Positions 35,920-51,100 are shown, counted from the first letter of the stretch. The stretch: DNA of 64,000 nucleotides from Rhabdornis inornatus (GCA_013397075.1 VWZS01002413.1:104876-168875); one strand, 5' to 3'. The notes: generated by a model not told the origin, from the letters alone. Program-made: numbers and translations.

Positions 35920-36028
35920 GAGGTTGTATGGGGCTCTGAGCAACCTGGCATAGAGGAAGGAATTCCTGCCCATGGCAGATGAGCTTTATGGTCCCTTCCA
36001 AGCCAAACCATTCTGGGATTGTATGAGA
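35920..36028 (+). mobile_element. CR1 LINE 3'-end fragment
   Basis: Reads GGGGCTCTGAGCAACCTGG, CCTGCCCATGGCAGATGAGC, GGTCCCTTCCAAGCCAAACC and ATTCTGGGATTGTATGA, the diagnostic order of a CR1 3' end in plus orientation. Diverged and 5'-truncated. Confidence 0.88.
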
Positions 36029-37429
36029 TTTAAGAGCAGGCCTGCTCTAAAATCAATCAAAATTTGTCATGACCCTTGCCCAAGCATGGCACAAAAGGCA
36101 TTCTCATCATTGCTTCTGTTCCTCTGTAAATCAATCCCAGGATCAGTGTCGGTTTAGGATTAGAGCCTATTTATGGGGATTTTTTGGGATTCCCTAGTAA
36201 AGCAAACTCTCCCAAGACAGTAGCAGTGAGGATTCAGCATTCAGGCAGTGATAGCACATTTCTGTAAAACTCTAAGGGACACTGATTGCATGAGCATGAA
36301 CTTTGCCCAATAAGTGTTTGTATTTGGGCCCGTGTCAACAGAAATATGTAATGAGAAATAACAGCTGGATAAATTAGGTTCCAATAAAGTTAATTATTAT
36401 TCTCATGTCAGTGTTTGTACCACGGGATCCATAGGACATACATGCTAAGGTCTGACCTCAAACCTTCTTCCTAGTGATTGACAGCCTGGGGAAAAGGAAG
36501 GATTGCACTTCATGGGCAAACCATTACCTGGATTTTACCCAGTTCAATGGATAAAACACTGGAGCTTTCACAGAGCAGGTGACTTTGGAATGAACACTGA
36601 ATACATGACTGAAGGCATGATCAGCATGGACAGGAATGAAGCCCACCAGCTCCAACTCTCACCTACAGCCACCACAGATCAGATAAACAGTCAAGGCCCT
36701 CCATGTCATTTCCTAACAACCCCCAAGGCCAGGGTGCCTGTTTTACAGGTCTCAATTGCACAAAGGTTTTAGCACATGGTTCACTAACTCAGGAAACTGG
36801 ATCGTGTTTGATCTGTGATGCTGCTATAAACACAGAAATAGCCAAACCCACATAATTCAGGCTCATTTCGCAGAGTCAAATCTTAATTTTTGATTATAAA
36901 AAAAAAAATACCACTGCAGAGGAAGCATGATCCCCTAGTGGCACAAATCACCTCAACATAAGACAAACAAGATTATAAACCTCTCTCTGGGGAAGGGAAA
37001 AAAAAAAACGTACCCAAGTACATGTTTCAGTTAATCTTTATCTTTCTCTCCATAAGGAAGCAGAGTTTACAGTGCAAGTTGATTTCCACAGAACAAGGAT
37101 CAGACTCCAAACACCAAGAAACAAACAAAAAGGCTTCCAGAGGAACTCACAAAGAAACAAAGCAGAAAAGAGAGGACGGAAGAGATCATGAGAACCAGCA
37201 GATCCATGGGAGGGAAGAGGCAAAGCACATGGGACACGAGAGGTCCCACTCCAGCTGTGAGGTGTGAGTGCCATACAATCAGAGCCTGGCCCCACCAAAT
37301 CACATTCTTACACATGAGATTCTCCAAGTGAAACAGAGCCCTCACCCTGTTTACACCTGAGCAGAGGGGGGGTCAGGATGGGAGTAGTGCTGGGTTGGAG
37401 ATTAGACACAGGTGGGAGAATAACCTTTC

Positions 37430-37477
37430 TTTATTTCACATATTTCTTATCCTTCAGAAAACCGTTCTGATTTTATT
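37430..37477 (-). terminator. HID1: Candidate HID1 poly(A) signals
   Basis: Two AATAAA hexamers on the minus strand (37477-37472 and 37435-37430), about 1.6 kb past the HID1 stop. I found no closer canonical hexamer. This would imply a long 3' UTR, so it is uncertain. Confidence 0.3.
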
Positions 37478-38091
37478 TCACTTTCTACTGGCCTGGGACT
37501 CCATCCTCTTGCACTGCGAGGAAACTACCTGACTATAGGCCAGTGGGAGCCAGCAGCACACTGGAGCAGCTCTCTGGGAGAGGATGATCATGCTGTTTAC
37601 CACTGCAGCTGCAAAGCTTAGTCCAGGGTTACAAGTCACAGACTGCGTGTCTTAGTGTGACAGACCTTTCCATGCAGTGATGCCACTGGGTCTAACCTGT
37701 AGCAAACAGCTCATGGCCAGCAATCCTCCCAAGAGCCTGAGCAAAAGAGCACCAAGGACTATGCTTTGATGGAAAGGTCTCAGTTCATGAGGACCCCTCA
37801 CATTTCATTGTCTAAAGATCACGTGGGTCTAAGACAGCAGCCCCTCCCAGCAGAACATAAAATTTGACTCAAACTCTAAGATATTTCCACTCACCAATGT
37901 GTAACCCCATGATACTGAAGCAAGCCAGCAACAGCACATCTCCCACCAATTCCCATTCTGGCTTCCCAAAATTCACACGTGCTTGGGACCCAATACATTC
38001 AAGATCCAATAACTTGGTTAATAAGCAAAATGCCCTGAAGAATTAAACTTTGCCTCAGCACCCTCCACTTCCTACTCACATGGAGATGCTT

Positions 38092-38128
38092 TTCCTCCTA
38101 CAACTTCCAAATTCCTCCTACAACTTCC
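38092..38128 (+). repeat. Short tandem repeat, 20-bp period
   Basis: TTCCTCCTACAACTTCC occurs twice (38092-38108 and 38112-38128) with AAA between the copies. Confidence 0.9.
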
Positions 38129-39086
38129 CTGAGTGCCTCCCTCAAACCCTTGCCTTAACAGTAGTGTGCAAAAGACCCTTCTGCTCCCTGCATTGCATCA
38201 GCCTGCTGGGCAAAGATGGAAGGATATGGTTCCTTTCAAACCCAGGTGACGGTGTCCTTTCAGCCAGTGGGAGAAGACTTCAAAGAGTTTAACAGTCAGG
38301 TCTCTTCTTCTTGCTCTCACTGAGCCAGTCCCTTCCTCCCTGTGTGCTCACATGGATTAAACAGGGCTTTCAAAAGTAAGACATGCTCCTTTGCAATAGG
38401 CCACCATGAAGGACAGACCGCTGGGCCTGGAAGCCAAGGAAAAACTTCTGAACCACACCTACAAAACTTTTCAAGCAGCTTTTCAGGAAAGGACTAGAGA
38501 CATTCAGAACCTAGACACAAAGTTTTCCTTCAACATCTTCTCCTTTCATGTAGGTGGGAAAGACTTCCCTATATGCAACTGAGATACCAGGGAAACACCT
38601 GCAGCCAGAAGGGATGCCTGGAAACTTTGTGCAGCTACATGGAAGTAACTGCCGTTTCCAAACCCTGTCTCCTGCAGGAATAGCAGCTTCTCCCTTTGCA
38701 CTCAATTTACAGCTAGTCTTTTTCAATTAAATGCTGGCTCTGACCAGGGCAAGGACAGGGTCAGATTGGTTTCCAAACCACATCCAGAAGCAAAAGAGTA
38801 ACAGGAGCTAAGAACAGTCTGATTTCTAGTGCAACCACAACAATGGACAATCCCTTAGATATCTTTAACTCAAGGTTTATGGTGAAGGGTGAGGGAAGAG
38901 AAGTGAGCTGGGGAGAGGGATGCCCAAGCAGGTCCCGATTAAAGCTTTAAATGACAGGGAGGTAAATGAAGTGATTGTCCTTTTGGTCTCTCAGCTGGAT
39001 GTGAAATGCAGGAATAGCTGTGATGAAGCAGAAAGCCGCAGTCCTTAGATCCAGTGTATTTCTCTCAGTAGAGGTAAGCGCTCTCT

Positions 39087-39150
39087 TTAGACCCGTTGAA
39101 TTTCAAACAGCTTAACATCTGTGTCATACCAGATCGGGGGATCCACATTC
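39087..39150 (-). CDS. HID1: HID1 coding exon 19
   Basis: 64 bases, residues 776-796 (NVDPPIWYDTDVKLFEIQRV) and TAA. Acceptor TCTCTCTCAG. Confidence 0.95.
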
Positions 39151-42100
39151 CTGAGAGAGAAAGACAAGAGCCATTTTACTCCCTGTGGCCAGTTACACAG
39201 AACTCAAATCTCACAGCCATGATTACAGGAGCTGCCTGCACAGCATGACTTCAGCTTTGCATAAAAGGAAATCACTGGTTGAGAGACAATGCACCTTACA
39301 GGGATGACAGTATCTACAACATCCCACAAAGCCAGAGCTTTGCATAAAATCTCTGCACCAGACACTCTGGGCAGCTTTTCTATTCCCTGCTGCTGTCAGT
39401 TCTCAAACAAGCAGCACTCCCAGAACCCTCTTCACGTCATCCACTCAAAGTTTTGGAGCAGCTGATTCACCCCAGTCTGTTCCAAGGGAACAACATCTTT
39501 CTATCCTGTAAATATGAGATAACCTAGGGAAGGCTGAGTGCATGCAATTCTCTCTGTAGGCCTCCCAAAAGTTTGGAAAAGCCCAAGCCAGGCTGCACCC
39601 AGCTGATTTACCTCAAATAAATAACTCCCCACATGTAGGTGCGGAACCACATGGCAGTGCCCGAATTTGCCTGGTACTTGCGGATGAGGATGGGGTGAGG
39701 CACTGGCAGCAGCCCCACCAAGGTGCCATGCTGCAGGAACTTGAGGATCTCCGATTCATCTGTGAGACCCCTGCCAAAACACAGACCAAGAATATCCTTA
39801 GCATGTCCCACAGACACCTCCAAAACTGCTGCAGCACAAAGGATCAGCCTAAACAAACACAGATACTGAGCTGTGGCCAAGGAAAACACACCCCCTCTCC
39901 TCTGTAAACAGAGTAGAGAAGGGATCAGACAAACAAGATGTTTGGCAAGAAAAGTAATAACTCTGCTGAGCCCAGGATGCTTTTGATTAAACTTTACAAG
40001 GTTTTCCTCAGGGGCCCTCCAAATTCAAACTCTGTTAACCTCATTAAACACCACACAGCCCCTCCTCTCCAAAAATCTCCTTACTTGTCAATGCAGATCT
40101 TCTCCACCTGAGGGACCAGCACCTGTAAGAGCCGCATGATTGTCTGCAGGGGAAGCTTTGACTTCCAAGACATCACCTGTAGGTAGGAAAACAGCAGGCA
40201 AATCAGTGCACTGCATTAGCAGGTTTTTACAGCTGTCTCCACAATCTCTCCAACAAATGAAGTTTACAATAATCACAAAGCTGGTGGGTAAACTGAGTGC
40301 ACAGGAGCAAATTCCGGAGCACTAAAATTATGAGGCACTCGATGAGACCAGTGGGGAATTGGTTTGAAACAGGTAAATAAAATATTTCTTTGCAGATGTC
40401 AGTAAATTAAAGTTATGGAGCTTTGACCTCAAGTGCCTGTGAGGAAATGCTGCTCTGGGAGACCCTGTGATTGCAGGGAAGGGGCAGGGAGTATGAGGCA
40501 TTTCTGCCACAACTCTTTCTCATTATTTATTTCCTCTGTCCAGATGCCCTTACCCAGTCTGGAGATGGAGTCCACTGTCCACTGGAGGATGCAATAGAGA
40601 GACGCCTTCGATCCCGCCGGGAATGTGATGCCTCCTATCAATAAACATTATTTTTAACAAATAAAAACAAACAAATGCAAATCACACATATAAGTAAGAA
40701 ATACAGTCCATTTTCTGCTGATATTCTCCCCAGATTTTTTAGACCACTACTGAGAAAGACAGCTCAGTCTGTCCCTAGAACATGTCAAACCCACCCAACC
40801 TTCATTCACCAAACCCATGTGCTCTGACCCAGAGAGTGATGAAATTGGAGGACCCTGTGGAAGGTCACAGCTCCAGTTACCACTGTTGACACTCTACTGG
40901 AACAATCCACAGTGGCAGAGTTAAAATAGGACTGACAACAAACTGCTCAGGCGTGTTTCTTTCTTTTGGCGTAGAGATAAAATAGCTAAAGGCCACACAT
41001 TTTTCAGCTTCTGTCTACTGAGTATCTCTAGGATTTTTTGTGTCCATTCTGAACTATCTTAAACAGTATTTTTCCAAGGGTAGGCTCCCAGCAACTCCTA
41101 TCTAAAAACTGGTCTTTTGAGCACTCAACCAGGCTTTCCAAATTCATGGTGGGAAGGAGGGAAGGAAATAACCCTCTAAAATCACTGTTGATCTCTGCAC
41201 AAGGTGAAAACAGAGAGGCTTTTTCCTTTAGCAATGCTCCCTGACCATTCACTGCTACAGCCTAGAGCTGACTTTTCTACAAAACAAATGGGCACAGCAC
41301 TTCCTTCCAACAGCCATCCTTCACCTCCACATGCATAGACTCATTCACTCGTCACCTTCACAACCAGAAACAGCCAGCTTGGGGTAGAGCTGTGCCAGTG
41401 CTCAAGCCAGCTGCTGGGCACAGATGGAAAGACCCATGATTATGTTTCATGGGCTGCTGGAAAAAAACCTTCCACAAGTTCTCAGTCAGGATTTCATTTA
41501 ATGACAACATAATTAATTGTGTGCTTAAGATGTCTTGCTGGCCATGGGCCTTCACCTGGTACCAGGCAAGGCCAGGAAGGGTAAGGAAAATTGGTCCTGG
41601 GGTATTCTGGAATTCTGTACATTCCAATTTATTCAAAGCCACTCTGAGGGCAGCACTTTACGGGAACACATTGCTCACAGCACAAGCTAGCTAAAAGATT
41701 CTGGTAGAGCTCTCCATCCCACAGAAGATAAAAAAGAAGCAGCAGTAAGAACCTGAGTTGAAAACATCAGGATCGGGAGGTTTCATGGGCATCCTCTGGC
41801 AATTCTGCACTTGCTGCTCTGTCATAGTCTTCATGTTGGAGAAAGCTCACTCAAGTGCCCCAGCTCTTGTGTCACAGTGCAAATATGAAACACCCAATAT
41901 GATGCAACAGCTCTTCTGAACCACATTGTGTCCCAGCACCCTACATGTGTGCACACTGCCTTTAGCGTGATGCCTTTCTTCAGTGGGCCAACAGACCTCT
42001 TCTCCTAACCCCTCATTTCTGTTCACTTCACACCCAGACCTACCCTGCACACAGTGTCTGGCCTTACCCCACTCCAGGGCTCCCCATCACTCAGGGCTGC

Positions 42101-45100
42101 AGGTGAGTTTCCCTCTGGTGACAGCTGGGAAGCCTCAGGCTCCAATGAACGCATGGTCCCATCCTCTGACACCTGGGACTTCTCCGTGAGCTTGTCGATC
42201 CCTGTGTTCAAAAGAGGAAAAGCTCAGAAATACAAGTTAAGTAAATATGTCCAAAAGCAGAGGGCTCTTCTCTGCCCCACTATGCACAGATACCTTGTGT
42301 CTCTGCTGATATTGGAAAAGCTCCCCTTTCAACAGGAGAAGCAAGATTTAGCTTTGATTTCACAACCCCAAAGGAGTTTTTCTATAAGAAAATGCTCCCT
42401 GAGGATGAGGAACACAGGTTCACATGGATAGAGTTAACCTAAGGCAACAGGTCAAGATTAGGACAAATGGTCATGTGGACACTAAGTCTGAGAGGACAGA
42501 AACTCAACGCAGTTTGTTTGCAATCAGCTTGGGCCAACTGATCTGAAACTCAGACTGAAAGGCAGTTAAGTTATTCACAAATGTAAACTCTTAATCTCTC
42601 CACACCCAGAGAATGGGTGAGTCCACACCATATTCCACAGAGAAAACAAACCTCTGTCCTGTCCCAAAGGTAAACTAAAGCTCACCTGGAGTAGCCACCA
42701 GACTGGTCTTCAGTGTCCCTGGTTCAGCAGGGGCAGCAGGACGTGACCCTTCCATGGAGACCCCATCCTGGGAGTTGGTGCGAGAAATGGGTTCAGGGGT
42801 TTTCTTCTTGCGCTGCAGCCCCTTCTGGATGGACTGGGAGTCTGTGGGCAGGTTGGCCAGCTGGTGAAAGACATTCCGCTTGCGGATAACAGCATACACC
42901 AAATTGGAGTTCCCTGGGAGTAACAGCAACAAACCAGCAGAGAAGTAAGGCTCAAAGAGCTCTGCCAACCCAGCACAGCTCACTGGGTACACAAAGCGTG
43001 ACTGCTCCCATCCACAAAGGCAGTGGCACAGGGAAGAAAGAGCAGAGCTCAATATCCTCTTATCCGTTACAAAGCAGTACAGAAAATGCAGTGAAAACCT
43101 TCCTAGGCTGGAAAGCTGACAAGAAATGGCTTGGTGAGGAATATTCAAACAGCTGAGAGGAAAAAGGACAGTTTAAACCATGTATTACCATCTATTTTGG
43201 AAGAAAAGGTTACTAGCCAAGGTTCAACATTTTTCCATCTTCAAAAGAACTCACAAAACACATCAGGGCATTTAATTTGAGGAGACACAGGCTTGAAATA
43301 GCAAAGCCAAAAGGTCAAATTCTTACTGCCTGCATGATGGCACAGAACAGAATGAAACCATCCTCTAAACACAAATATAAAACACAAATTACACCCACGA
43401 AGGCTGGTTTTGGATTTGGCAATTGCCATATGCAATATACCCATCAGGAAAGCAGAATGGCCATTCTTGATTTGCAAGTTTAAAGCAAAACACTAAATTT
43501 TGGCCAGGTTTAGGGACCTTACTTTATTATTTATTAGGTTAAAGACTGTCATGTTATTAAGAGGGAAAGCATAGTGCATTTCCTGGAAAGTAGCAAATAC
43601 CAGAACTTTCTTTGGATGAGGTGGTTTGGTCTTCAGCTCCCAGAGACCTACCAAAGCAGAAATGAGAGGCACCTGAAAGCTGTTTTGTCCCATCACCTAC
43701 ATTGCTGAGCAACATGAGCAGTTTCACAGCAACTTTCAGCCAGTCACAACTTATTGTGTTACTTACTTTATGTTTCTTTCCCTCCCTGTGCATCTCACCT
43801 TCTGCAGGAGGGCTACAGTTATGCTGATAATTAGCTGCCATCTCATTTTGGTCTAACCAAATTTGCCTGGGCCAGGACCCAATGCTGATTATCTACTAAC
43901 CCAACTTCTCAGTCCTATGTAGCTGATTTCTACACTCCTCACCTCCTCTCATCTCCTTGGACTTTCTCTGAACTTCCATCTGACATTCTCTTGGACTAAA
44001 CTAGTGCAAACACACTAAATAAAGCAGTCTGTTACCATCAAACTGGTACTGAATGATGTTGTTGAAAACTTCCAGCAAGAAGAAAACAAGATGGTGGTTC
44101 TGGACAGCAGAGAATAGGAACCAGGTGGTGGAAAAAGCCTCCAAAAGATGCAGTAACTTGTTAGCAGCCACCATGGAGAGAGACTTCAGGTATGGAGACA
44201 CTGTGGAAGGCAAACAAATGAAAACCAGAGAAAGAACAAAGGGGTATTTATTCTCAAAAATACACCACTAAAAATGTTGCTTTTACGGCCTTCCCACCCT
44301 TGCACTTCTGAGAAAGACTCATGGAATAGCTGAGCCAAAGGGTTCCACAGAAACATTTCCAAATACAAAGCAATGAAACAGAGATATTGCCTAGTAAAAG
44401 GAGGCATTGCTGCTTTTAGAGGGTTTTGTTTAGCCTTACACTAATAACTGCACCTCTGGTGTGCCTCCTGAAAAGCTTCACAACTGAAGCCACGTGGGCA
44501 CTCACTGAGTCCAAAGGAAGCACTGCCACCATGAGGAGGTGGCACTCTCTGCTGGAAAGGGACAGTACTGCTAACTACCCTCACCAGGCCTGCTGGCAAA
44601 TGTCCTGTTGCCACCCCAAGGGAGCTCCAGGACTCTGCTGTCTGCCCCTCTGCTCCATCTGACCATGCAGGCAGATCTTATCTGCACTGGCCCCTTCAGC
44701 ACAGGCTGGAAGGGATGAGTTTCCAGCAGCAGGCACTGGCCAGTGTTAGGGAACATACGTAGGGGCACAGGGAGAGGGGAGTGAGAGCACTGTGGGCTGT
44801 GGTTTCTCCCCCACAGTGCTCACCGTTTACAACGATGGTGAGCAGGCAGTCGAAGAGGGGCTGCAGCCGCTGGTGCCCGCTGGTGATGATCTTGTGAAAG
44901 ACCTGTGGAAGGAAGGAGCTCTTGAGCAAGGCAGCACCTTACTGAAAGCACCCTCTCAACCAAAACCAGTGCCACCCCCACACTAATCGCTTCCTGACAC
45001 CATTCCTTCCTAGGCAGGGCCCTGCACACACAATTACACAGGTGGGGAAGGCTGCTCTCACTGCAGACTCACACTCCAGGAGTACAAGTTTTCATTTACA

Positions 45101-48100
45101 AGGAATCCTTTGGGAACGTGATTAGGGCCCTATAACAGCGCAAACAGAAACTGACTGTAAGCTGTTCCACAATGTTCAGGCAGCCTGGGACAAAACTAAA
45201 CTGCCAGGAAGTACACCTTCACTTCCAATAGACTCTGACCCTTATGACAGCTGCTTGAAATGTCACAGAACTAAACATTTTACATTTGATTTTAGTGCAA
45301 ACTTCTAACTCAAACGTTTGTCCTATTTTTAACTATATCCTCAGACATGGAAAGATTCAAGTGCCTTGCAACCAGTTAAGACATTCACAATCTTGGCCTT
45401 CCCACCTTTAGCTGGCATGTCTGTAGATAAGTCCTAAGCATAATTAAAACAAAGAGATGATCTGAGATTAATGGAATGCAAGAGCAAAACACATAGCATC
45501 AAGAGCAGTTACGGTGGGCAGGTTTCTTCCTACTCCTTTTAATACGAATTTCCTCTTGGAGATTTATCAGAAGCTGCTGAGTCTTCTCTGGCAAATGAGA
45601 ACATGACAGAAGGGAAGCACCTGAGGCTCGTATTGCAAAGCACACAGCTGCTCCTAGGCAGTGCTGTGGGCAGACTGAGAAGTCAATGAAACTTGCAGCA
45701 ACCCAAAGCTGTAGTGCTGAGCTTGGTATCACTGTTGTCTCCATCGACAGATGTGCTCCACACACCTCTGGCTGCCTAGGACACAGCCAGATCTCCCACC
45801 TTCCCTACCAACAATCAAGTCTAGTAGAGGGCATGCACCCACCCCCTCATGACAGCAGTGCAGCACCATGAGGAGTCCTGTTCTTTGGGATCATATCATA
45901 CAGATGGAATTGCACCTCATGCATATGCACCCTGCCAGACACATCACCTCAGGTTAACAGTGTGCATCCCACACACTTCCTAGCTATTCAATGTGCTTCC
46001 AGTCTAGGGAGGGCAATTATATTGAAGAAGTACAATTATTTGCAGAGCTAGGAGGGTTCAAGTGCTGGAGCTGTACTCACTATGATGAGCAGATCTGCAT
46101 GTGTCCCTGTGAAGACAGGGATGTCCATAGGCACTCGTACAGAATACGGCTTGTTCAGTCGCACCCCAAAGTTACGCTCCCCACTGAGAAGCAGCAGGAT
46201 AAAGACCCCAATGTGCATCAAGCCCACTCGTGCTGCAAGGAGAGGAAAAAAAAACAACAGAAAAACATGTCACAGTGAGGCCAGTGGAATCCTGCTGAGG
46301 GGCAGTAAGAACAGAGGAGAAACACTATGGGACTGATAAAAAACTGCACAGACTAAACCATCCTGATAAGGGACATACCACACAGAGCTCCCTCCATTGC
46401 CAGTACCAGTATCCTTCCCAAGCACATCTGTGTTAAGTCTTATCAGTTAAGTCTTGGGTGCTTTTCTTCATTATGTTCTTAATGTAAACCCATCATTATA
46501 GTAGGGAAGATGTGACTACTTCTCTCCACTACACAGTGATGGAGCTGTTCCTGATTTACCCCCATGGCAAGAGCAGACTGCTCATTTTTCCCTCTACACT
46601 GGATCAGGGACACAATTTTCAACACAAGGACTCAAAATGTTAACACATACTAAGGAAGGATCTCCCTTCTCTATATTGCAGAATAGATCATGTCCTGCTT
46701 CTAGCCTCTTACAAACATTAAAACCCAAATAATTGGACAACTCCATGTCTGTAGAAGGTCAGGAACATGCACTCAAGATGCTGTCAAGCAATAGAGAGGA
46801 AACATCTCATAAACATTCTAGCTCAATTGTCAAGCACAAATAGTTCCACATACTGAAAATAACCAACTTACACTGGTCTGCTCTGGCATCATTGAGAAAA
46901 TACAAGATTGGGACAAGAATGTCCAGAACATCACTGCTCTTCAGCACAAAGAAGAGGAATTTCTGGAAGAAAGGGGAGGATTTCAGATAATCATAAGCAT
47001 ACACACAGCACCATCCACAAGACTCAGGACAGGCAGTCTCAAGCTAAGCAGTCTCTCAAGAACATTAGAAAGGCTGGTGCATGCACTACCTCATCAACTC
47101 CAGTGTTATTTGTAGAGTTATTGTAATACCTGCTGCAGAACCTGCTTCCAGGAGACCTTCAGGAGCTGTAGCCCCTCTCCCAGGCTGTCCCTACAGCCAG
47201 ACCCCTAGTCCCTGCATCAGTGCCCAGATGATACAGCATGCCCAGAGCCACTGCAAACTACCTACACAGCCCTTCACCAGGGCTTGGTCCAGCCAGAGCT
47301 ACAACAGCCAAGCTGGGGTGAAGCTCAGCAAGAAGCAGATCCATACCTTGTTGAAGTCACAGAGTTTCCAGAAGAGGACGAGGAGTTCCTGATGGAACTG
47401 TATCTTCTTTGCAGAGTTTGGCAGGTAGGTCTGGACCAGCGGGTTTGATAACAAGCGAGCCACTCCTTTCAGGATGAACTGGAAATCCTGCCAACAGATC
47501 AGGAAAGAGACTGTGGTGGGCCCAGGGCTAAAGCAATCAGCCCAAAATCAGACAGGTTACAGTGCAGGAATATCAGAATATGTTACCTCCTCCCGGTGTA
47601 TCCTTGAGAGGTAATTCACAAACAGATTGTCTGGTCCAGGAGGCTGCGTTCAAAGAAAAGGAGGGAAATGCTTACTGGCAATAAGGTGTATTCAGGAAGT
47701 TGAAGTATAACCACCAAGGTCTCTCACTTCAGCTTTCTGCTCTGGATGATCCAGCTTTAAATTCAACGAGAGAGAGCACTGCATGGAATAGTAAAGTCAG
47801 GGGCTTTTCACTTACATGCTCCTGATTCAAGTCAGCTGATGGTGCTTTTGGTGATGTATAGGTCTTTAGTGACTACAGGACTGAAGCAGGATTGGAACAG
47901 AGAGAGCAGACTGCAATGGGAGTAGCAGCGCTGGGTCCTACAGCTCAACAATACAAGCTGGTATGAGAGGACCCCAGTGAGTTCAGGAGAGCAGCAAATA
48001 CAGATTCCAGGATCACTCACATCCACATCATCCATGGCTGTGCCAGTGGTTGTGCCATCCACAGTGGGACTTGAACTGGTGGAGCTGTCATAGTCCAAGG

Positions 48101-51100
48101 TGACGATCAGCACCTGGGCCGCCTCCTCCACCAGCGGCTCACGGTAGTCAGAGAAAAGCAGGTGATTGTAAGGAATCCCATAACCCACGGGGTCGTAGGC
48201 ACAGACAACGTTCAGGAGAGAGGTGAAGAGTGGGAGTGCATGTCTGAGGAGGAGAAAATGCTCTCAGAAAGCAGTAGCAGGAAACAAAAGGCACTGCCTC
48301 AGAGACGGACAGGCATATCTCTCCCCAGGAGTCTGGGGCCACAAAAAAAGCACAATCACCTTCTCTAATCTGTGAAAGCAGTCCATGACTGAGCAGCCCA
48401 CACCCACGACCCAACACTCCAGCTCCCAGCTGGGCTCCTGGACTACAGCTGAGAGGGGAGTGGAGGTGAAAAAACCCACATGGGCGCCCAGAGGAATCTT
48501 GTGCAAAATGTGAAAACCGGAAAGGACCTCAAAGCTCTCTAGCTTCTGGAAAGATAAAACTGTCTTCAGCCTCCAGCCATATTTGTACTCCCCTACGGTG
48601 AGTGTCACCTGAGGAGCTGGAAGTCCCAGAGGTACAATGTCACTAGAGGGCGGCATTCATCCGCCATCAACACTACACTCCCTTCCCAAGGGAACAGGGT
48701 CTACAACAGGGAACGGGATCTGCCATTTCCCACAGGGCAGGGATCACTGCAGCAAACTCCAGTGGGCACCGTGCTCAGATTCTCCTTTTCTGCTGAACAC
48801 TTCTCACTAAGCAGAAATACTAATGGGGTGTACATGAGACAGGGACAAAGTAAAAGAACAGCCCCTGGATGTTGGAGGTAACAAGTCCTATAGTTCTCCA
48901 TTACCAAAACACTCCATGGAACAAATTTGAAGATACTTCTCCCCCTGGCACCCAGGCCCCCACCCTTTACCCTCACCTGTTCTCTGTAGAGCAGAAAAAC
49001 TGCACCCAGGGGTTGGTGTTGCTGCTGTCTGAAGAGGGAGGCAGGTACATGGCCTCAGAGAAACAGGTCAGCAGCAGCTTCAGCAGCTCTGTCCTGGAAG
49101 GAGAAGTAAAGGCCTGGGGCTATTCAGGAGCAGGGACTGGGCGTAGGAGGCACAATCACCACCACAACACATAAGGAAGGCTCAGTTCTGTCTAGAAAGT
49201 CCTTCTGAGAGAGAGCTAAGCCCATTTCATTTCCTAAGCCATACTGCTGTCACTGGCACAAAGCTGAGCAGAATTGCTGCCTTACGAAAAAGAAATCCAG
49301 CACAGAGCTCTGGCATTTCCAGAATAGCAGTGTTTACCCAGTTCCTGCTGCAGACAGTCCAACTCCCATCTTATACTACAAAAAGCTATTCAAAAGGTCT
49401 GCTGGGTTTTTTTCTGTGTTGCCAGTCCTGTTACCTCAGAAAGGAGCAAGCAGAAAGCTCCTTGGGAATCATGGATACTCAAGGAGGCAAAGACAGCTCA
49501 CCTCCCACAGATCTCCCTCTCCTGAGCTCAGTTTCTTTCCATTCTGCCTCAGCAGAAGCTCTTACCTATTCAAGTCATGGATGTAGTTGGGCTGTGGAGA
49601 ATGAGCAAAGCCCACTCCTGCCTCCCAGATGTACTCACAGCTGTCAATGGAGTGGATATCTTCTGCCGTGTCCTGTGGGAGAAATAAGAGGTTGAATCAC
49701 GGAATGCGGGAGCCAGAATTGGCAGCAGTGGTGGTATATCCAAGGCAGTTCAGCCCCTCTCTCTAGAAAAAAACAGCACAGAAGCATTCAGACAGTTGAA
49801 CTGTACAGAAGCTCCCTCCCAGGCCTGAAAAAGCAGGTGCTGATGTCTTCAAACAGCTCAGCATTTGCAAGCAAGGGATAAAACAAATCTTCCATGACAG
49901 AGGGAGCCCAGATTTCCAGACATAATTTTAAGGCTGACTTCAGCCCTGTGTTTCCTTTGCCCATTGTCTCACAGTTCTTCCTCTTTACTCAGTGGTACTT
50001 CACCCAACATCCACCATGACCTGTATCTCCGGGGCCACATGCTGCTCTGCCATGAACATGAGGTGGTGGTGCCCATCTCTCTGCTCTTAAGCTGCAGTCA
50101 GACCAAGCCCAGAGAGCAAAAATCAGCTCAGCAAAGACTACAGAGGCTGCAGGCAACAGACAGACAGGCAGCCAGCAGCAAGGAACATAAATCATTCACA
50201 ATCTCAGTGTCTAATTCCAATTGCCCAGAACCCTGAAAAACCAGTCTGGCTGCTGCCAAGGGAAAAATCACAGGTGCAAATGGTGGGGGGAGGATCTCCC
50301 AGGAAAATCCATTGTAACCCTGACTTGTGCAATCCATCCCAGGTGACAGCACTGGACAGCAAGTCCATCTGTTTCAGCACCACTTAATCATAGGACATGG
50401 GTAGCTCTGATCCAGCCTTGCCTCTTCAGCCCCAGGTGACAGATTTCAACTCTCTTTCTACTATTCAGAAACCCCAAGCAATCAATTCAGTACTTGGATT
50501 TGTCAAGGAATTTTACAGTCATCAAACACATCATGGTTTAGCATGTGCATTTTTAGTTTGTGTCAGATCTATCCCAAAAAGGAATGCTGTTTTTTTTTTG
50601 TTTACAGACTGAACCTACAGAAAACACAAGAGTCACTGGCAAGGAGAAAGGAGGGAGATGCACCACAATCTGTTCACTGTTCTTAACACATCTGGTAGGA
50701 GATCCCTGCTTCAGGAAACTTCCCTGAAGAACAGACAGTCACCATAAGGATCAGAACATATTTAAATGTCTTTGCTGCCACGATACAAAGAGGGAGAAGA
50801 GGTGGAAAGACACAACAGAAGCCATCTACTCATTCACATCACAGCACTCGTGAGCAGGCAAACAGCTGCTTCCTGCCCCGGGCTGCACCAAACTGCCAGA
50901 GAAAGGAACAAGGTGCTAAAGGTCTCTGCTCTGCTGGCAACAACAGAAGAGTAATTGCTTGCCAGCACAACCACCTTTTCCTGAGGGATGAGCTGTAGTG
51001 TGGGGGTAGTTGCCAGCCACTCCATTTGAGATTCATCCCCAGAACATCTGTTTTAGAAGGCACAAACACCGTACCATGAACCCAAAATGATCATCAATAT

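Larger units (their letters stand above)
35394..39086. other. Convergent intergenic region between OTOP3 and HID1
   Basis: It should hold the HID1 3' UTR at its right side. It contains a 38-bp tandem duplication (35532-35607), a CR1 3' end (35920-36028), an AT-rich block with forkhead-like TGTTTGTA cores (36310-36425) and a short tandem repeat (38092-38128). No gene is recognised. Confidence 0.6.

Noticed and set aside
49690..49760. AATCACGGAATGCGGGAGCC, faintly like a CR1 end
   Set aside because: No octamer repetition and the following bases do not match the CR1 3' region.
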